Assembly (NCBI GenBank): GCA_028023455.1
Contig: JAQFVV010012398.1
Coordinates: 10,469,160 to 10,533,159, forward strand
Direction of reading: 5' to 3'
Origin: Epiperipatus broadwayi
Lineage: Eukaryota; Onychophora; Udeonychophora; Euonychophora; Peripatidae
Length of the DNA stretch: 64,000 nt
The notes under the pieces were generated by a model. It did not search any database. It was not told the DNA's origin and saw nothing but the letters and a program-made list of their open reading frames with translations. The position numbers were made by a program, and so were the translations under genes. Positions 1-10,547 of the stretch are shown here, in pieces; position 1 is the first letter of the stretch, and each line of letters opens with the position of its first letter.

Positions 1-1190
1 AATTTTCAGCTCTGGTCTTCAGAAATATTTTCGGCAGCAATAGCAATAATTTTAACAGCAACAGCAACAAGAGGAACAAGAAGAAGTAGAATTAGAATAT
101 TGATGGCTACTACAAACCCCTTTTATATTATATTTTTGACAGTAGTTCCCTCCTCCTTTTAGTCTTGCTACATCACCTGATTACTGGTTCGAACTTGCCT
201 TTAACTAAATATGCACTTAGTAAAATATTTAGTATAGCTAAATCTGGACTTAAAGGCTCTATTATTCCAATTTACATCACAGCTACATCTTGAAACAAAG
301 ATATATTCCCAAGAATATTCCAATTTGCGTCATAGTTATAGTTTGGCAACAGTACTTTATGCCTGACTGAATTTTATAATTGGTCTTAAGATATAATTTT
401 AAAAGGGTCAAGTTTTAGCTAAAGATTATTTTTAGACAAAGTGTTGAAACTCATGAACAAATTACCAGCTTGTGTAATTTTAAACAAACAATAGAACTGA
501 AAATTATTTAACTTGAAAATTATTTAAAATGAATATTATTCATTAAGGCTGTAGCCTCAATCACATGATATAAAATGCGATAGTAGAGACCTCTACAGGT
601 CTTTAAGCCACAAGCTTACTCTTGGGAGAAAAGAGGGAAACCCCGAAGAAAACCCTAAGGAGGGGAACCTCTCTTTACTTCAACCTACTTTTTATTTAAA
701 TAGGTGAAGCTGAAGCGGTTCGATCTGAGAGTGTGAAGCTATTCAATACTTCACTAATTAAGACCACATTTCTTATTACATATTAATACTCGTGAAATCT
801 TTCGATTTACAGTGAGTCAATGGAAAGATTTTATAGTGAAAAATCTATTACGATAATTTAAAGTTGTAATTATAAATTTATTTAAACGCACATTCATTAC
901 ATAAATAATATTCATTAAGGCTGTAACCTCAATCACATGTGTAAAAAAGGCGATAGTAGAGACCTCTACAGGTCTTAAAACCACAAGCGTACTTATTTCT
1001 TCCAAGAGTAAGCTTGTGGTTTTAAGACCTGTAGAGGTCTCTACTATCGCATTTTATACGCATGTGATTGAGGCTACAGCCTTAATGAATATTATTTACG
1101 TAATGAATGTGCGTTTAAATAAATTTATAATTAAAATGAATATTGAAAATTAAATAAGTAATTTTTATAAATTTAAACTTATTATTGTTA
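1..1190. repeat. Long interspersed repeat, copy 1 (cut by window start)
   Basis: Positions 1-537 and 1131-1190 match 7090-7690 almost base for base, including the GGTTCGAACTTGCC stretch, the GGTCTTAAGATATAATTTTAA stretch and the TAATTTTTATA tail. The match is broken only by the insertion at 538-1130. Similarity to 7090-7690 stops near 1190 at a TA microsatellite. A more diverged copy follows at 21.5-22.2 kb, where the GACAGATCTGACTGTTT stretch matches the sequence near 1440. No coding capacity is visible. It could be part of a large DNA transposon or of a retroelement end. Confidence 0.7.
538..1130. mobile_element. Inverted tandem (palindromic) non-coding element, 372-bp unit
   Basis: The unit starting ATTCATTAAGGCTG at 538 restarts at 910, a period of about 372 bp. 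The sequence then turns around near 998, and 1005-1130 is the reverse complement of 836-990. The insert is bordered by the direct repeat TTAAAATGAATATT at 524-537 and 1131-1144. The paralogous region at 7613-7626 carries this 14-mer once with nothing inserted. The layout (about 1.2 units, then an inverted partial unit) resembles the hammerhead elements elsewhere in the window, but I see no canonical hammerhead core here. Confidence 0.75.
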
Positions 1191-1970
1191 TATATATATA
1201 TATATATAAATTTTAGCTACACACCATTATGTTTACTTCAGTTTTAACAAATGTAAATGAATACACGCATGTACAAATATTTAAGACTGTATTTTTATAT
1301 TATAATTAACAAGCCGATTATACAAGCACATACCCTGCAATATTATAAGCACACTCAATGTTTTAAATTAAAGAAACACATGCACACACACAATCAGAGT
1401 GCAACGAAATACACTATTATAGGATATAATACGTGAAACAGATCTAACTGTTTAAGGAAAAAAAAGACCTTCCTGCCCCCTCTATTCTCCTCTTTTGGTA
1501 GATTGTGTTTTTCCCAAGTGATTCTACACAACTTATGTAATGGTTATCTATCTATATTTTTTTACTATTCTTGTCCACTTTTCTCCATCACCCTTTTCGC
1601 TTTCTGGTACTGTAAGCAGCTAATACGCCAACTTCCCTGCTCTAGCACAGTTAAGTATAAAATTAATGCAACACAATTATTAAATACACAAATATGATTA
1701 ATAAAGATAACAAATTCTAATTATTCCCACTCTATATAATTCTAGTAATAGGTTATGAATAAGATTCCCACGCTATATAATTCTAGTAATAGGTTATAAA
1801 TAAGATTAAATAAGGTAACACTAATTCTAATGAGAAACTTTCTATAATTCAGGTAATAGGTTATAAATATGACTAAATGATTAAATAAATAAATAAGGTT
1901 AAATGGGGTAAAACTAATTCTAATTATCAATAAACATACAGCACAAAAGAACCTAAATATAATTTCCCTA
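1190..1970. other. AT-rich non-coding stretch
   Basis: A short TA microsatellite lies near 1192-1208. From 1740 to 1930 there are three or four imperfect tandem copies of a unit containing CTAGTAATAGGTTATGAATAAGATT. The reading frames covering these repeats have no recognisable domain, and I see no gene. Confidence 0.5.
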
Positions 1971-1984
1971 CACCTTGCTCTAAG

Positions 1985-2416
1985 AGAACTTCTGATTCTG
2001 TCTATGTTATGTGATCCAAAAACATTTTCCTCCCGCTTCCCTTTATCTGGTCTGGCCCTTTGTAGAGTGGGTCAAATTTTTGGTACTTGTATAAGGGTCT
2101 GTTATTTGGAGGCTTATCTTTCACCCAAACACGGTCCTTTACTTTGAATTTATAAATCGGTTTTAGTTTCCTTGCCTTATACTCTGGCTTTCTTTATTTC
2201 CACCTTGACTTTACTAGCTAAACCTATGCTTTTCTGTAGTAGCTCTTTTCTTTCTGTCCATATCTCGTTTGGCTCCTTTTCTACTCTATCTACTCTCTCC
2301 TGTAGCCCCTGTATCTCTAGTACTATATCTACTCTTCCTTCTGTGGTTCCTTTGTTCACTATCTCTAACTCACTTTCTAGAACTTCTACTTTCTCTATTT
2401 GTGGTCTTGATCTCAA
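1985..2416 (-). pseudogene. Ty3/gypsy integrase C-terminal remnant
   Basis: Read on the minus strand, the segment encodes a basic linker followed by the motifs KVKDRVWVKD, KFDPLYKGPDQI and MFLDHI. This is the order of the chromodomain-proximal GPY/F module at the C-terminus of Ty3/gypsy integrases (hydrophobic strand, then KFDPLYKGPYxI). Upstream in the same direction, 2177-2416 is an open 79-codon stretch rich in Glu, Lys and Leu that ends in the typical ERKELLQKS segment before the module. A stop lies between the two parts, and no catalytic DDE core, RNase H or reverse transcriptase is present nearby. It is therefore a dead 3' end of pol. It is adjacent to the purine-rich coiled-coil tract that precedes it in the same direction. 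Confidence 0.65.
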
Positions 2417-2428
2417 CTATCTTTTTAT

Positions 2429-3800
2429 ATGGAGGCTCTCCCTGTCATTCTAATATTCACCCTATATAGCAAAGCATCTCTTCTTTTTCTGTCCTCCTTT
2501 TTTCTCTATTTTTCTTTTCTTTTCTTCCCTTTCTTCTCTATCTCTCTTTTCTATTTCTTCTCTATCTCTCCTTTCTTTTTCTTCCCTTTCAGCCTTATCT
2601 TTTTCTTATCTCACTCTCTTTACTTTTTCTTCCCTTTCTTCTCTATCTCTGCTTTTTTCTTCCCTTTCAGTCTTATCTTTTTCTTCTCTAGCTTTTTCTT
2701 TTTCTTCTCTTTCCTCTCTATCTCTCCTTTCTTTTTCTTCCCTTTCAGCTTAGTCTTTTCCCCTTTTTTTCTTTCTTTTTCTTCCCTATCTCCTTTTTTC
2801 TTTTCCCCAATTTTTTTTTCTTGTACCTCTAAAAGCTCCTCCCACTGTCTCCAGATTTCCTCATTTGGCCTTTTATACTATATGATTGATCTTCCCCATC
2901 TAAATTCCATTTTTAATTCCATGTTCTTGAGTCTCTGCTCTATAGCTCGTTCCATCTCCTCTCTCCCCCCTTCTTCTGTATCTCCTTACTTTTTCTGCTC
3001 TTTCTTCTCTATATCTCCTTTCTTTTTCTTCTCTTTCTTCCCTATCTATCCTTTCTTTTTCCTCCCTTTCAGCCTTGTCTTTTTCTCTTTTTTTCTATCT
3101 CTGTTTTCCTTTTCTTCCCTTTCAGACATATCTTTTTCCATTTTTTTCGATCTTTCCTGTACCTCTGAAAGCCCCTCCCACTCTCTCCAGGTTTTGTCAT
3201 TTGGCTTTTTATATTCTATGGCTGATCTTCCCCATCTAAATTCCATCTTTAATTCCACGTTCTTGAGTCTCTGCTCTATAGCTTGTTCCAACTCCTCTCT
3301 CCCTTTCTTCTGTATCTCTCCTTACTTTTTCTGTTCTTTCTTCTCTATCTCTCCTTTCTTTTTCTTTCCTATCTCTCCTTTCTTTTTCTTCCCTATCTCT
3401 CCTTTCTTTTTCTTCTCTGTCAAACTTATCTTTTCTTTCTGTTCTTCCCTTTTAGCATCATCCTTTTCTTTTGCTTCCCTATCTCCTTTTTTCTTTTCTT
3501 CAGTTTGTGTTTCTTGTACGTCTAAAAGCTCCTCCCACTCCAGATTTCCTCATTTGGCTTTTTATACTCTATGGTTGATCTTCCCCATCTATATTCCATC
3601 TTTAATTCCATGTTCTTGAATATCTGCTTTATAGTTCATTTCCTGTTCTCTCTCTCCTTTTCTTCTGTATCTCTCCTTACTTTTTCTGCTATTTCTTCTC
3701 TAACTCTTCTTTCTTTTTTCTCCTCTTTCTATTTTTATTTTTTATACATTTTAGTACTATCCCTATCTTTGATTTGCTTTTCTTTTCTTATTTTTATTTG
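2429..3800 (-). repeat. Polypyrimidine/polypurine tract encoding decayed Glu/Lys coiled coil
   Basis: The plus strand is nearly pure C/T with TTTCTTCCCTTT-type units. On the minus strand it reads as very Glu/Lys-rich coiled coil interrupted by stops. A non-simple block with WREWEGLSEVQE-type sequence recurs three times, near 2830-2960, 3160-3290 and 3515-3640, at about 340-360 bp spacing. The tract is therefore a tandemly amplified segment rather than a pure microsatellite. Its position upstream of an integrase remnant suggests the coiled-coil part of a gypsy gag, but this is inference. The 396-residue Phe/Ser/Leu frame on the plus strand is a composition artefact. Confidence 0.6.
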
Positions 3801-4665
3801 ATAGTTGACTTGCTGTCTACTCCCCAAGAACTGACTACCTCTAACTACCTCACTCACCCTTGTTCTTTGCCCATTTTTCCTTCTTGATATTTGCCATCTG
3901 ATGTATTTTAACTACTAATATAATTAAACTATCTAATAAGCACATCTAAATGATGAAATCAATTTTCAGACTTACCCAGCTTCTGTCTTGCCACCTCAGG
4001 TTTCTCCCTTTAAAATAAAACTTTTCTCTCTCTTTTGTTTCTCAGTTTGTGTGTATTTCTTTTTTTTCTTGCTTGATCATTTTCTTGCTCATCCCTCTCT
4101 GAATCACATGTCATTTCTGACTTTTAAAATTATTTAAATTATTTACCAACTCAATTACTTATCAATTATAATAGAAGATTATGAGTTGCTTTTTTGTCAG
4201 ATGGCAATGATATTTGGAATGAAAAATATGAATACTCTACTCAGGGTCATGTACTTAGTCTAAGCCCCATGTTGGGTTGCTAACTCTGGGAAAAAAAATT
4301 ACCTATGTGACAGTCAGCTTTGTACATTTTTCTCAACAGACTGAGAGTCCGAATCAAAGAACCAATAGCTGACCAAGTCAGGATAATAATATCCTACATC
4401 TGATCACACCTCAACCCTCTCTCATGCTTCCAAGTCAACCCATCGCAAATGACATGCCTGAGGTTACACTCGATATCTCTTTATACATGTTCCAGCAATA
4501 GCAAAGCAGTAAAACCTGAGACATCCCCCCCCATTACAGATTATATAACTTAACTAGTGATTCATAAAGTAATGAGGAAGAATGAAGACTGAGACAAATT
4601 TATATTTCATAAATTTAATATAACACTTAATAAGTAATAAAGCAAAATACATTTGGTATAGCTGG
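3800..4665. other. Non-coding stretch
   Basis: I see no domain-bearing frame, RNA gene or terminal repeat here. From about 4100 the sequence belongs to the long repeat that recurs in diverged form from 7.7 kb. Confidence 0.4.
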
Positions 4666-5055
4666 CTCACCCACAGGTGAGTGAATACGCAGGGTTATGA
4701 AGAATATATTACAGCAAGTTGTATAGTGTCCTCACATGCAGGTGAGTGACTCAGGGTTACAAAGCTAATTATATAGGGTTCACATGCAGGTGAGTGGTTC
4801 AGGGTTAAAATAATATCATAAAGCAATTTATAGTGAGCTCAAACACAGGTGAGTGGTTCAGGGTTATAAAATAGTATCATAAAGCAATTTATATATTGCT
4901 CAAACACAGGTGAGTGGTTCAGGGTTATAAAATAGTATTATAAAGCAATTTATATATTGCTCACATGCAGGTGAGTGGTTCAGGGTTATAAAATAGTATC
5001 AAAAAGTAATTTATTTAGAGCTCACATGCAGATGAGTGAATGCTCAGGGTTACAA
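4665..5055. repeat. 63-bp minisatellite
   Basis: Six or seven tandem copies share the core CTCACATGCAGGTGAGTGG, then TTCAGGGTTATAAAATAG, at about 63-bp spacing. Cores are visible near 4672, 4733, 4790, 4850, 4910, 4965 and 5025. Diverged copies of the same core (CTCATGCAGGTGATGG) recur at 7858-8000 and at 8430-8450, on either side of the hammerhead element. Confidence 0.85.
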
Positions 5056-5059
5056 ATGA

Positions 5060-7090
5060 TTTAATTAGTCTATGACTTTTTAATAAACTTATGCCATCCA
5101 TGTCCTAACTTACGCTATGTTCTATATAGTGGAAATCAGTAATAGCTAGAGGGATCAATTTATTGGCAACTGATAGAGATTATATTATTATTACTAAGTT
5201 TAAACTTAACTATAAAGATATTTGCGTATTATATAATTGCTACACAGATAAACGCATTAACTCAGATTCCGAATGTGATGAAAGTTGAAGTTACTTTAAA
5301 GGGAAGCTGAACTGAGGTGTGGCAGCCAAACGACAGATTCTAGTGCATTATAAACTATAGTATGAGAATAAATGTGCCTCAAATTTTTTCTTAATTGAAG
5401 TTTATTACCTAGTAAACGGTTCTCCAAACCGGTCTGCTTGCTATAATGGAAGAGACCTTTTTATTAAAGTAAGCAGAAGAGTGGCTTATAGTCCTTTGGA
5501 ATGCATTGGTTCCTTCAAATATAAATAAGTGTCACAGCTGCCTAAACTTTTGAGACATGACTTGATGTGAAAATGATCCTGATGTAGGCCATTATAGATA
5601 TAGCAAGAAGATATGCATATTTATGCTAACTAACAACACAATCGCAATGCTAAATTAATATTTTTTATAAATTACACTAACATCTTAGCTTCTTTCAGTA
5701 CTACTACCACTGGTCAGTTCATAAATAAGATTATTAAGTCATACGATAAAGGCGATAATGAGAATCTGATTTAAGCTCTCTGCATAGCATCTTAATCTTT
5801 AATTAAATGGAGTTATAGCAAATATTTAAAGATTTATTAGAAATTGAAACATTAATTATATGTAGTATAATTTCCATCTAATATCATATGAACTGATTTT
5901 TAAATAATCTAAGTCAAATATGGATTATTAAATAGCTCATGCAAAATATTGATTCTGAAATAAATTACTCAAATATTAATCTTAAATAAAACATCAAAAT
6001 AGGCCTTACTAATAACGCAAAATGTGTTTTCAATAACTTACGCAAAACCTACATTTTAAATAGCTTGCGTAAAATATACTTTTTAAATAACTGGCAAAAT
6101 ACATATTTTAAATAATTTATGCAAATATACATCTTAAATAAGATGAGCAAAATCTGTGTTTTAAATAACATATGCAAAATATACATTTCAAATAACTTTA
6201 GCAAAATATTTTCATTTTAAATAACTTGAGCAAAAGATGCATTTTAAATAACTTATTTTGGGCATTATAAATAACTGATTCATTCTAGCATAAATAATAG
6301 TTTTATTGCAGAAGGGAGTTTTGCCTATATTCTTTATATTACAATACTCTGACATAATGAAAAAGTGATTACTCGCTCCCCTCCCGCGATAATTTATTAA
6401 CCCACAAAACTTCATTCAGATGAACATAGCATAAACTAATAAACATGAACTTAAAACTAAAGATAGATGGCATAAAAATAATTTGCATAAAGTGATCAAT
6501 AAAATTTCTAATTTAGAAATGAGAATTTGTTTGAATGGTTTATAAAAACTAAATATTTATGCTTACTTAAAATATTAATGATCAAGCAAGAATTTTGAGA
6601 ATGCTCTAAGCTTTAAATAAATTTAATATAAACAGTTTAGTGTAACATTTAAATGATGTCATTAATTACCGGATTTATTAGTTAGCTAGCTTTTCATTTA
6701 GAATGAGTTTAGTTATGGAATTAAATATTATGCAGAATGATTTACTGGTAATCTTGGCAGTGAGTCTTTCAAGGCATCTTTCTTGTGCGTCTTCTCTCTG
6801 TTTCATTGGCTGTGGCTTCTCTAGGTTGGAGTCTGAATGTAGCTTTGTGAATTTATTTGGTGGCAGCTTGTCTCCATCACTTCATTCAAGAAACACTCTG
6901 GTATTTCAGGTGTAGCTTCTTTCTCCATCACTGGACTGGGCATGGCTGAGGTTGATGTTTTCTCTCATGGTAGCAGCTTGTTTGGAGACAAGTAGACGGC
7001 TGTCTCTTGTCTCTAGCCAACGATCATCATTTGAACAGCTTGGGTAATGACTTTCTAGGATTCAGCTTGCTAAAGTACAGCAGAAACAGT
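5060..7090. repeat. Long interspersed repeat, non-coding part, copy 1
   Basis: This region is the diverged counterpart of 8.5-9.6 kb. Landmarks are the CAGAAGGGAGTTTTG block at 6308 and 9318 and the GAACATAGCATAAAC block near 6421 and 9432. Inside it, 5930-6260 is a degenerate tandem of roughly 55-60 bp units containing AAATAACTTGAGCAAAA variants. The region 6660-7090 matches 21.2-21.5 kb weakly, including a CTCTAGCCxxxxATCATCAT stretch. No gene was recognised. Confidence 0.6.
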
Positions 7091-7690
7091 TGTCATATTT
7101 AAATTTTCAGCATAGGTCTTCAGAAATATTTTCAGCAGCAATAACAATAATTTTAACAGCAACAATAGGAACAAGAAGTAGAATTAGAATATTGATGGCT
7201 ACTATAGGCCCCTTTTATATTATATTTTTGACAGTAGTTCCCTCCTCCTTTTAATCTTGCCACATCACCTGATTACTGGTTCGAACTTGCCTTTAACTAA
7301 ATATCCACTTAGTAAAATATTTAGTATAGCTAAATCCGGACTTAAAGGCTCTTATTCTAATTTATTTCGCAGCTACATCCTGAAACAAAGATATATTCCC
7401 AAGAGTATTCCAATTTGCGTCATAGTTATAGTTGGCAACAGTACTTTATGCCTGACTGAATTTTATAATTGGTCTTAAGATATAATTTTAAATGGGTCAA
7501 GTTTTAGCTAAAGATTATTTTTAGACGAAGTGTTAAAACTTATAAACAAATTACCAGCTTGTGTAATTTTAAACAAACAATAGAACTGAAAATTATTTAT
7601 CTTGAAAATTATTTAAAATGAATATTGAAAATTAAATAAGTAATTTTTATACATTTAAACTTATTGAATTATGATTCTTAATAACTAATA
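7090..7690. repeat. Long interspersed repeat, uninterrupted copy 2
   Basis: This is a near-identical match to 1-537 plus 1145-1190. It carries the empty target TTAAAATGAATATT at 7613-7626 and so documents the insertion at 538-1130. The short frame at 7257-7478 is not supported as a gene because the paralogous copy does not conserve it. Confidence 0.75.
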
Positions 7691-8062
7691 GTTAACTAAT
7701 CAATAATGAATTAATAATGACTTAATAAGTAATGATGAGTAATGAGCAAAATTGAAACACTAAGCAGAAGTTAAAATTTAAATTAATTTAATGAAAGCCA
7801 AATATTTAAATAATAAATTTAATAATAATAAAATTATAATAGGATTAAATGGATTGTCTCAATCACAGGTGAAGATTTAAAGGTTACAAATTATTATCTG
7901 ATCTTTTGGTTCTCATGCAGGTGATGGTTTTGGTTATAAGCCTTTATGGTTTATATATATATATGTGTGTGTGTGTAATTTGATTCAATTGCAGGTGATT
8001 TTAGTTTTTTGGTTACAAATTATTTAATTTACTTTGCTTGAGATATATATATATATGCATGC
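7690..8062. repeat. AT-rich repeat region with diverged minisatellite
   Basis: Copies of the CAGGTGATGG-type minisatellite core lie at about 7870, 7918 and 7992. Runs of TA and TG dinucleotides occur at 7955-7976 and 8043-8056. The region is homologous to about 4100-5050. Confidence 0.5.
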
Positions 8063-8172
8063 TATATATATATATATATATGTCAACAGATGGCGTTCTA
8101 CCAAAAACACTGTCAAGCGTTTGTTTACATAAACGTCAGAGCATGCATTCACTATCTCTAACTTTAATTCCA

Positions 8173-8216
8173 CTTTCAGATCATGATTTCAAGCTATTTT
8201 CTATCGTCAGGGAAAG
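8173..8216 (-). ncRNA. Type I hammerhead ribozyme, left arm copy
   Basis: On the minus strand the order is stem I CTTTCC, core CTGACGA, stem II region, GAAA, stem III TCATGA, TC, then stem I TGAAAG. The predicted cut follows ATC, between 8179 and 8178 on the plus numbering. Compared with the right arm copy, stem I has one terminal mismatch and stem II has a C-to-A change, so this copy is probably weaker. Both core segments are intact. Confidence 0.6.
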
Positions 8217-8236
8217 ACAGAAATTTTAGAAACTGT

Positions 8237-8280
8237 CTTTCACTGACGATAGCAAATAGCTTGAAATCATGATCTGAAAG
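8237..8280 (+). ncRNA. Type I hammerhead ribozyme, right arm copy
   Basis: Stem I CTTTCA (8237-8242) is perfectly complementary to TGAAAG (8275-8280). The core CTGACGA spans 8243-8249 and GAAA spans 8263-8266. Stem II is AGC/GCT around AAATA, with a U-U pair at its base. Stem III is the self-complementary hexamer TCATGA closed by the A15.1-U16.1 pair. Cleavage is predicted after ATC, between 8274 and 8275. Position 7 is C here and T at 62 kb; that position is free in the hammerhead consensus. The short stems suggest that dimers, as in newt satellite hammerheads, may be the active form. Confidence 0.75.
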
Positions 8281-8429
8281 TGGAATTAAAGTTAGAGATA
8301 GTGAATGCATGCTCTGACATTTATGTAAACAAACGCTTGCCGGTGTTTTTGGTAGAACGCCATCTGTTGACATAAATACAAGCGTTAGCAAGTTTTTAAC
8401 TTGTTTTTTGCTTTTCATATATATATATA

Positions 8430-9653
8430 TCACTCACAGGTGATGAAGAGTGGTAATTTATCAAGTTACATTTTCATGAGACTTACCATGTTGCAAATTA
8501 GTTTATTTTGCTCATGATGATCTATGCCTAGTTTATGCTATATTTATGGATCTAGATTTGCTTTAGAGGTAGCGGAAGTGATTATTATAATTTATAAAAA
8601 ATATTTCATTAAATGCCTTGTTTCAGATCAATGCTGAAATATACACTATTATGGCAGGATGAACTGATGCTTGGCAGTCAGACTTCAGATACCAAGATGT
8701 ATAAAAAATATACAATCTGAGTTTGTGTGTCTCGAATGTGTGATTTTTCACAGGATTTGTACCTAGTACCAATTCCCTTAACACTGTACTCATTGCTGTG
8801 AAATAGAGCTTTAGTCAAGGTGATCGAACAACTAAATTCTCTGGATTCTCTTGCTCCAGTTCTAAATATGCAGAATGGGGTGGCCCTTAACCTACACCCA
8901 TCTGAAGATAGTTGCCTGAAGTAAGAGTAATGGGGTAGCCCTTAAAACATATGCCCATTAGAATGATATAGCAACAAGTATGTATGCCTAAGCGTTTCTT
9001 AAGGACACATTCACTCCGCTGACTACATCATTATATAACAAAATAGGATGCTAAACAATAGTTTCCTTCCATAAAACTACTATAGATCAATTCATAATAT
9101 AGCATCTATAACTATGCTAAGCTATGTATAAAGGCATTTATAATTCTGGGAGGATTACAGCATAATTTGGATAATTATAATACTAAATTCTAGCTTTATG
9201 CTGTATTTCATCACTTCGGCTAAATATTAATTAAATATTTCACTTAAAGCAAATCTATTTTAAAGCATTTATAAGCTTTCAATTATATCTCTTAAATAAG
9301 ATTTATTATATCCATTTCAGAAGGGAGTTTTGTTTGTGCGTTAATATACGCGAAATTATATACATGTGAAAACATCTAATCGCTTCTCACTAATTATTTA
9401 ACTAAGAATAAAACTCTGTTCTGAACAACATAGCATAAACAAATACATAATTGAAAATAAAGTAAAATTGGCATAGATTTAAATAAAATAAATGTAAATT
9501 TAAAAATAAGATTTTACTTAAGTGAAATCTGAATTTTGGCTTTGTTTACTTAGTTTAAAAGGAAATGAAAACACAATTAGCTTAAATTAGATTGATTCAA
9601 ATAATTTAATATATCAAGCACACAGTTCTTTTCAAAATAGTTCATACATATCC
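8430..9653. repeat. Long interspersed repeat, non-coding part, copy 2
   Basis: This is the diverged homologue of about 5000-6650, with the AGAAGGGAGTTTTG block at 9319. It is interrupted at 9654 by the Penelope-like element and resumes near 20905 with TTAGATTGATTCA, which is also present at 9586 on the left side. I see no gene. Confidence 0.6.
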
Positions 9654-9935
9654 AATATAGAAATAAAACAAACTAACTCCTTTTTAAAACTTGTTTTTTA
9701 TATGATTATAATCATGAAAAAACAAAAAAATCCAATGTTTCGGCTATTTTATATAGTCTTTTTCAAGGCACACTAAAATAAAATAATATATATATAACAA
9801 ATAACACATATTCCAAAAAATAAAAAATAAATAAAAGAAAAATATTACAAAATATATTCATAACCAAAAATTTACCTTATCTCACTTCCCTTTCCTATTA
9901 CCAACAATCACAACTTAAACACAAACAATTTCCTT
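9654..9935 (+). repeat. Penelope-like element terminal repeat, left copy
   Basis: This is the reverse complement, with modest divergence, of 20627-20906. Matching blocks include AAATAAAACAAACTAACTCC, ACTTGTTTTTTATATGATTA and CAACAATCACAACTTAAACA. Penelope-like elements commonly carry such terminal repeats in inverted as well as direct orientation. The repeat includes a degenerate hammerhead-like motif on the minus strand at 9732-9768. Confidence 0.8.
9732..9768 (-). ncRNA. Degenerate hammerhead-like motif of Penelope terminal repeat
   Basis: The minus strand reads CCTTGAAAAAG, a hairpin CTAT/ATAG, then CCGAAACATTGG. The hairpin followed by CGAAAC and a short G-rich 3' side occupies the place of stem II, GAAA and stem III of the hammerheads described in Penelope-like terminal repeats. 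The first core strand has decayed from CTGATGA to CTTGAAAA, so activity is unlikely. The inverted copy at 20795-20833 has the matching decay. Confidence 0.4.
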
Positions 9936-9994
9936 TTTTTAAAAAAAAAAAAAAAATCTATATATATCCTTTAAAACATTTAATTAAAAATCTA

Positions 9995-10381
9995 TTATTT
10001 TCTTTTCTGCTTTTCTATTAACATCCTATTTAATTCTGGTTTTATTTCATTAATGTATACACTTTCTTTTATCATCCTTTCATTATATAACTTAATACAT
10101 TCCAAAGGCTTTACATCAAAATCCCCATGCTTAAATTTATTCATGTGAATGTAAAGAACAAAATTTTTATCACCTAAATGCTGTTTTAATCTAGTTTTTA
10201 ATTTATTCTTACTAGTCCCAACATATGTCATTTCTACACTCTTTCTAAAACAATTCAAACATCTTATCAAATGAACTGAATTCATAATGTCTAACCTATT
10301 GTCGTCCCCATTATTATTAATTAAAAAATTTAAACTTGCTTTCTTTTTATAAACTGGCCAAATTGAAACATTATATTTCAT
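9995..10381 (-). CDS. GIY-YIG endonuclease domain of a Penelope-like element (fragment)
   Basis: The 128-residue open frame ends at a normal stop. It contains a CxxC pair (CLNC, about residue 42), then TYVGTSKNKLKTRLKQH, in which TYVG stands for the GIY half-motif and the Arg of LKTRLKQH is the usual catalytic position. Next come an IHMNKF segment and the terminal block MIKESVYINEIKPELNR with the conserved Glu and Asn. Penelope-like elements carry this nuclease C-terminal to the reverse transcriptase, and the decayed reverse transcriptase indeed lies immediately upstream on the same strand. The canonical YIG is not seen as such, and no frame links the domain to the RT. The Met at 10381 is only the first Met in the frame, not a proven start. 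Confidence 0.75.
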   Translation of the reverse strand: MKYNVSIWPVYKKKASLNFLINNNGDDNRLDIMNSVHLIRCLNCFRKSVEMTYVGTSKNKLKTRLKQHLGDKNFVLYIHMNKFKHGDFDVKPLECIKLYNERMIKESVYINEIKPELNRMLIEKQKRK

Positions 10382-10547
10382 TAATCATTTTAATTAGTTT
10401 CTTAACTTTAATAAATAAATCTTTAGATATATTAAAACCAACATAAATAATCTTTTCACTATTCCTACTCCTATCTAATCCCATTCTATTTCTTATTTTA
10501 CTTATATTTTTATTAGAAAAAAATGTTCAACTACACCCCTAAGATAA

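Larger units (their letters stand above)
8081..8418. mobile_element. Hammerhead-bearing palindromic element (405-family), short form
   Basis: The element is a near-perfect hairpin with its axis near 8224. The left arm starts TGTCAACAGATGGCG directly after a TA microsatellite (8063-8081). The right arm ends TTGCTTTTCAT directly before another one (8418-8430). It consists of a partial unit plus an inverted partial unit of the same family as 61414-63220, with which it shares the ACAGATGGCGTTCTACC and ATCATGATTTCAAGC blocks. Its two ends are the same two unit positions used as ends in the 61 kb array. Each arm carries one hammerhead motif. It sits inside the CAGGTGA minisatellite. It has no coding capacity. 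Confidence 0.85.

Noticed and set aside
700-740. tRNA B box (GGTTCGATC) near 718 and GGTTCGAAC at 187 and 7280
   Set aside because: No partnering A box at the right distance and no cloverleaf pairing. Single short matches are expected by chance.
690-760. Hammerhead in the 372-bp unit, stem GTGAAG/CTTCAC around CTGAAGC
   Set aside because: The core ends in C instead of A, no GAAA follows stem II and the stem III region does not pair.
2172-3801. Long plus-strand frames rich in Phe, Ser and Leu (up to 396 codons)
   Set aside because: They are translations of a C/T-only tract, with no domain and no codon periodicity beyond the simple repeat. The meaningful similarity is on the minus strand.
8038-8433. 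Two overlapping short frames on opposite strands across the 8 kb hairpin
   Set aside because: They are mirror translations of a palindromic non-coding element. The ribozyme motif and TA borders explain the sequence better.
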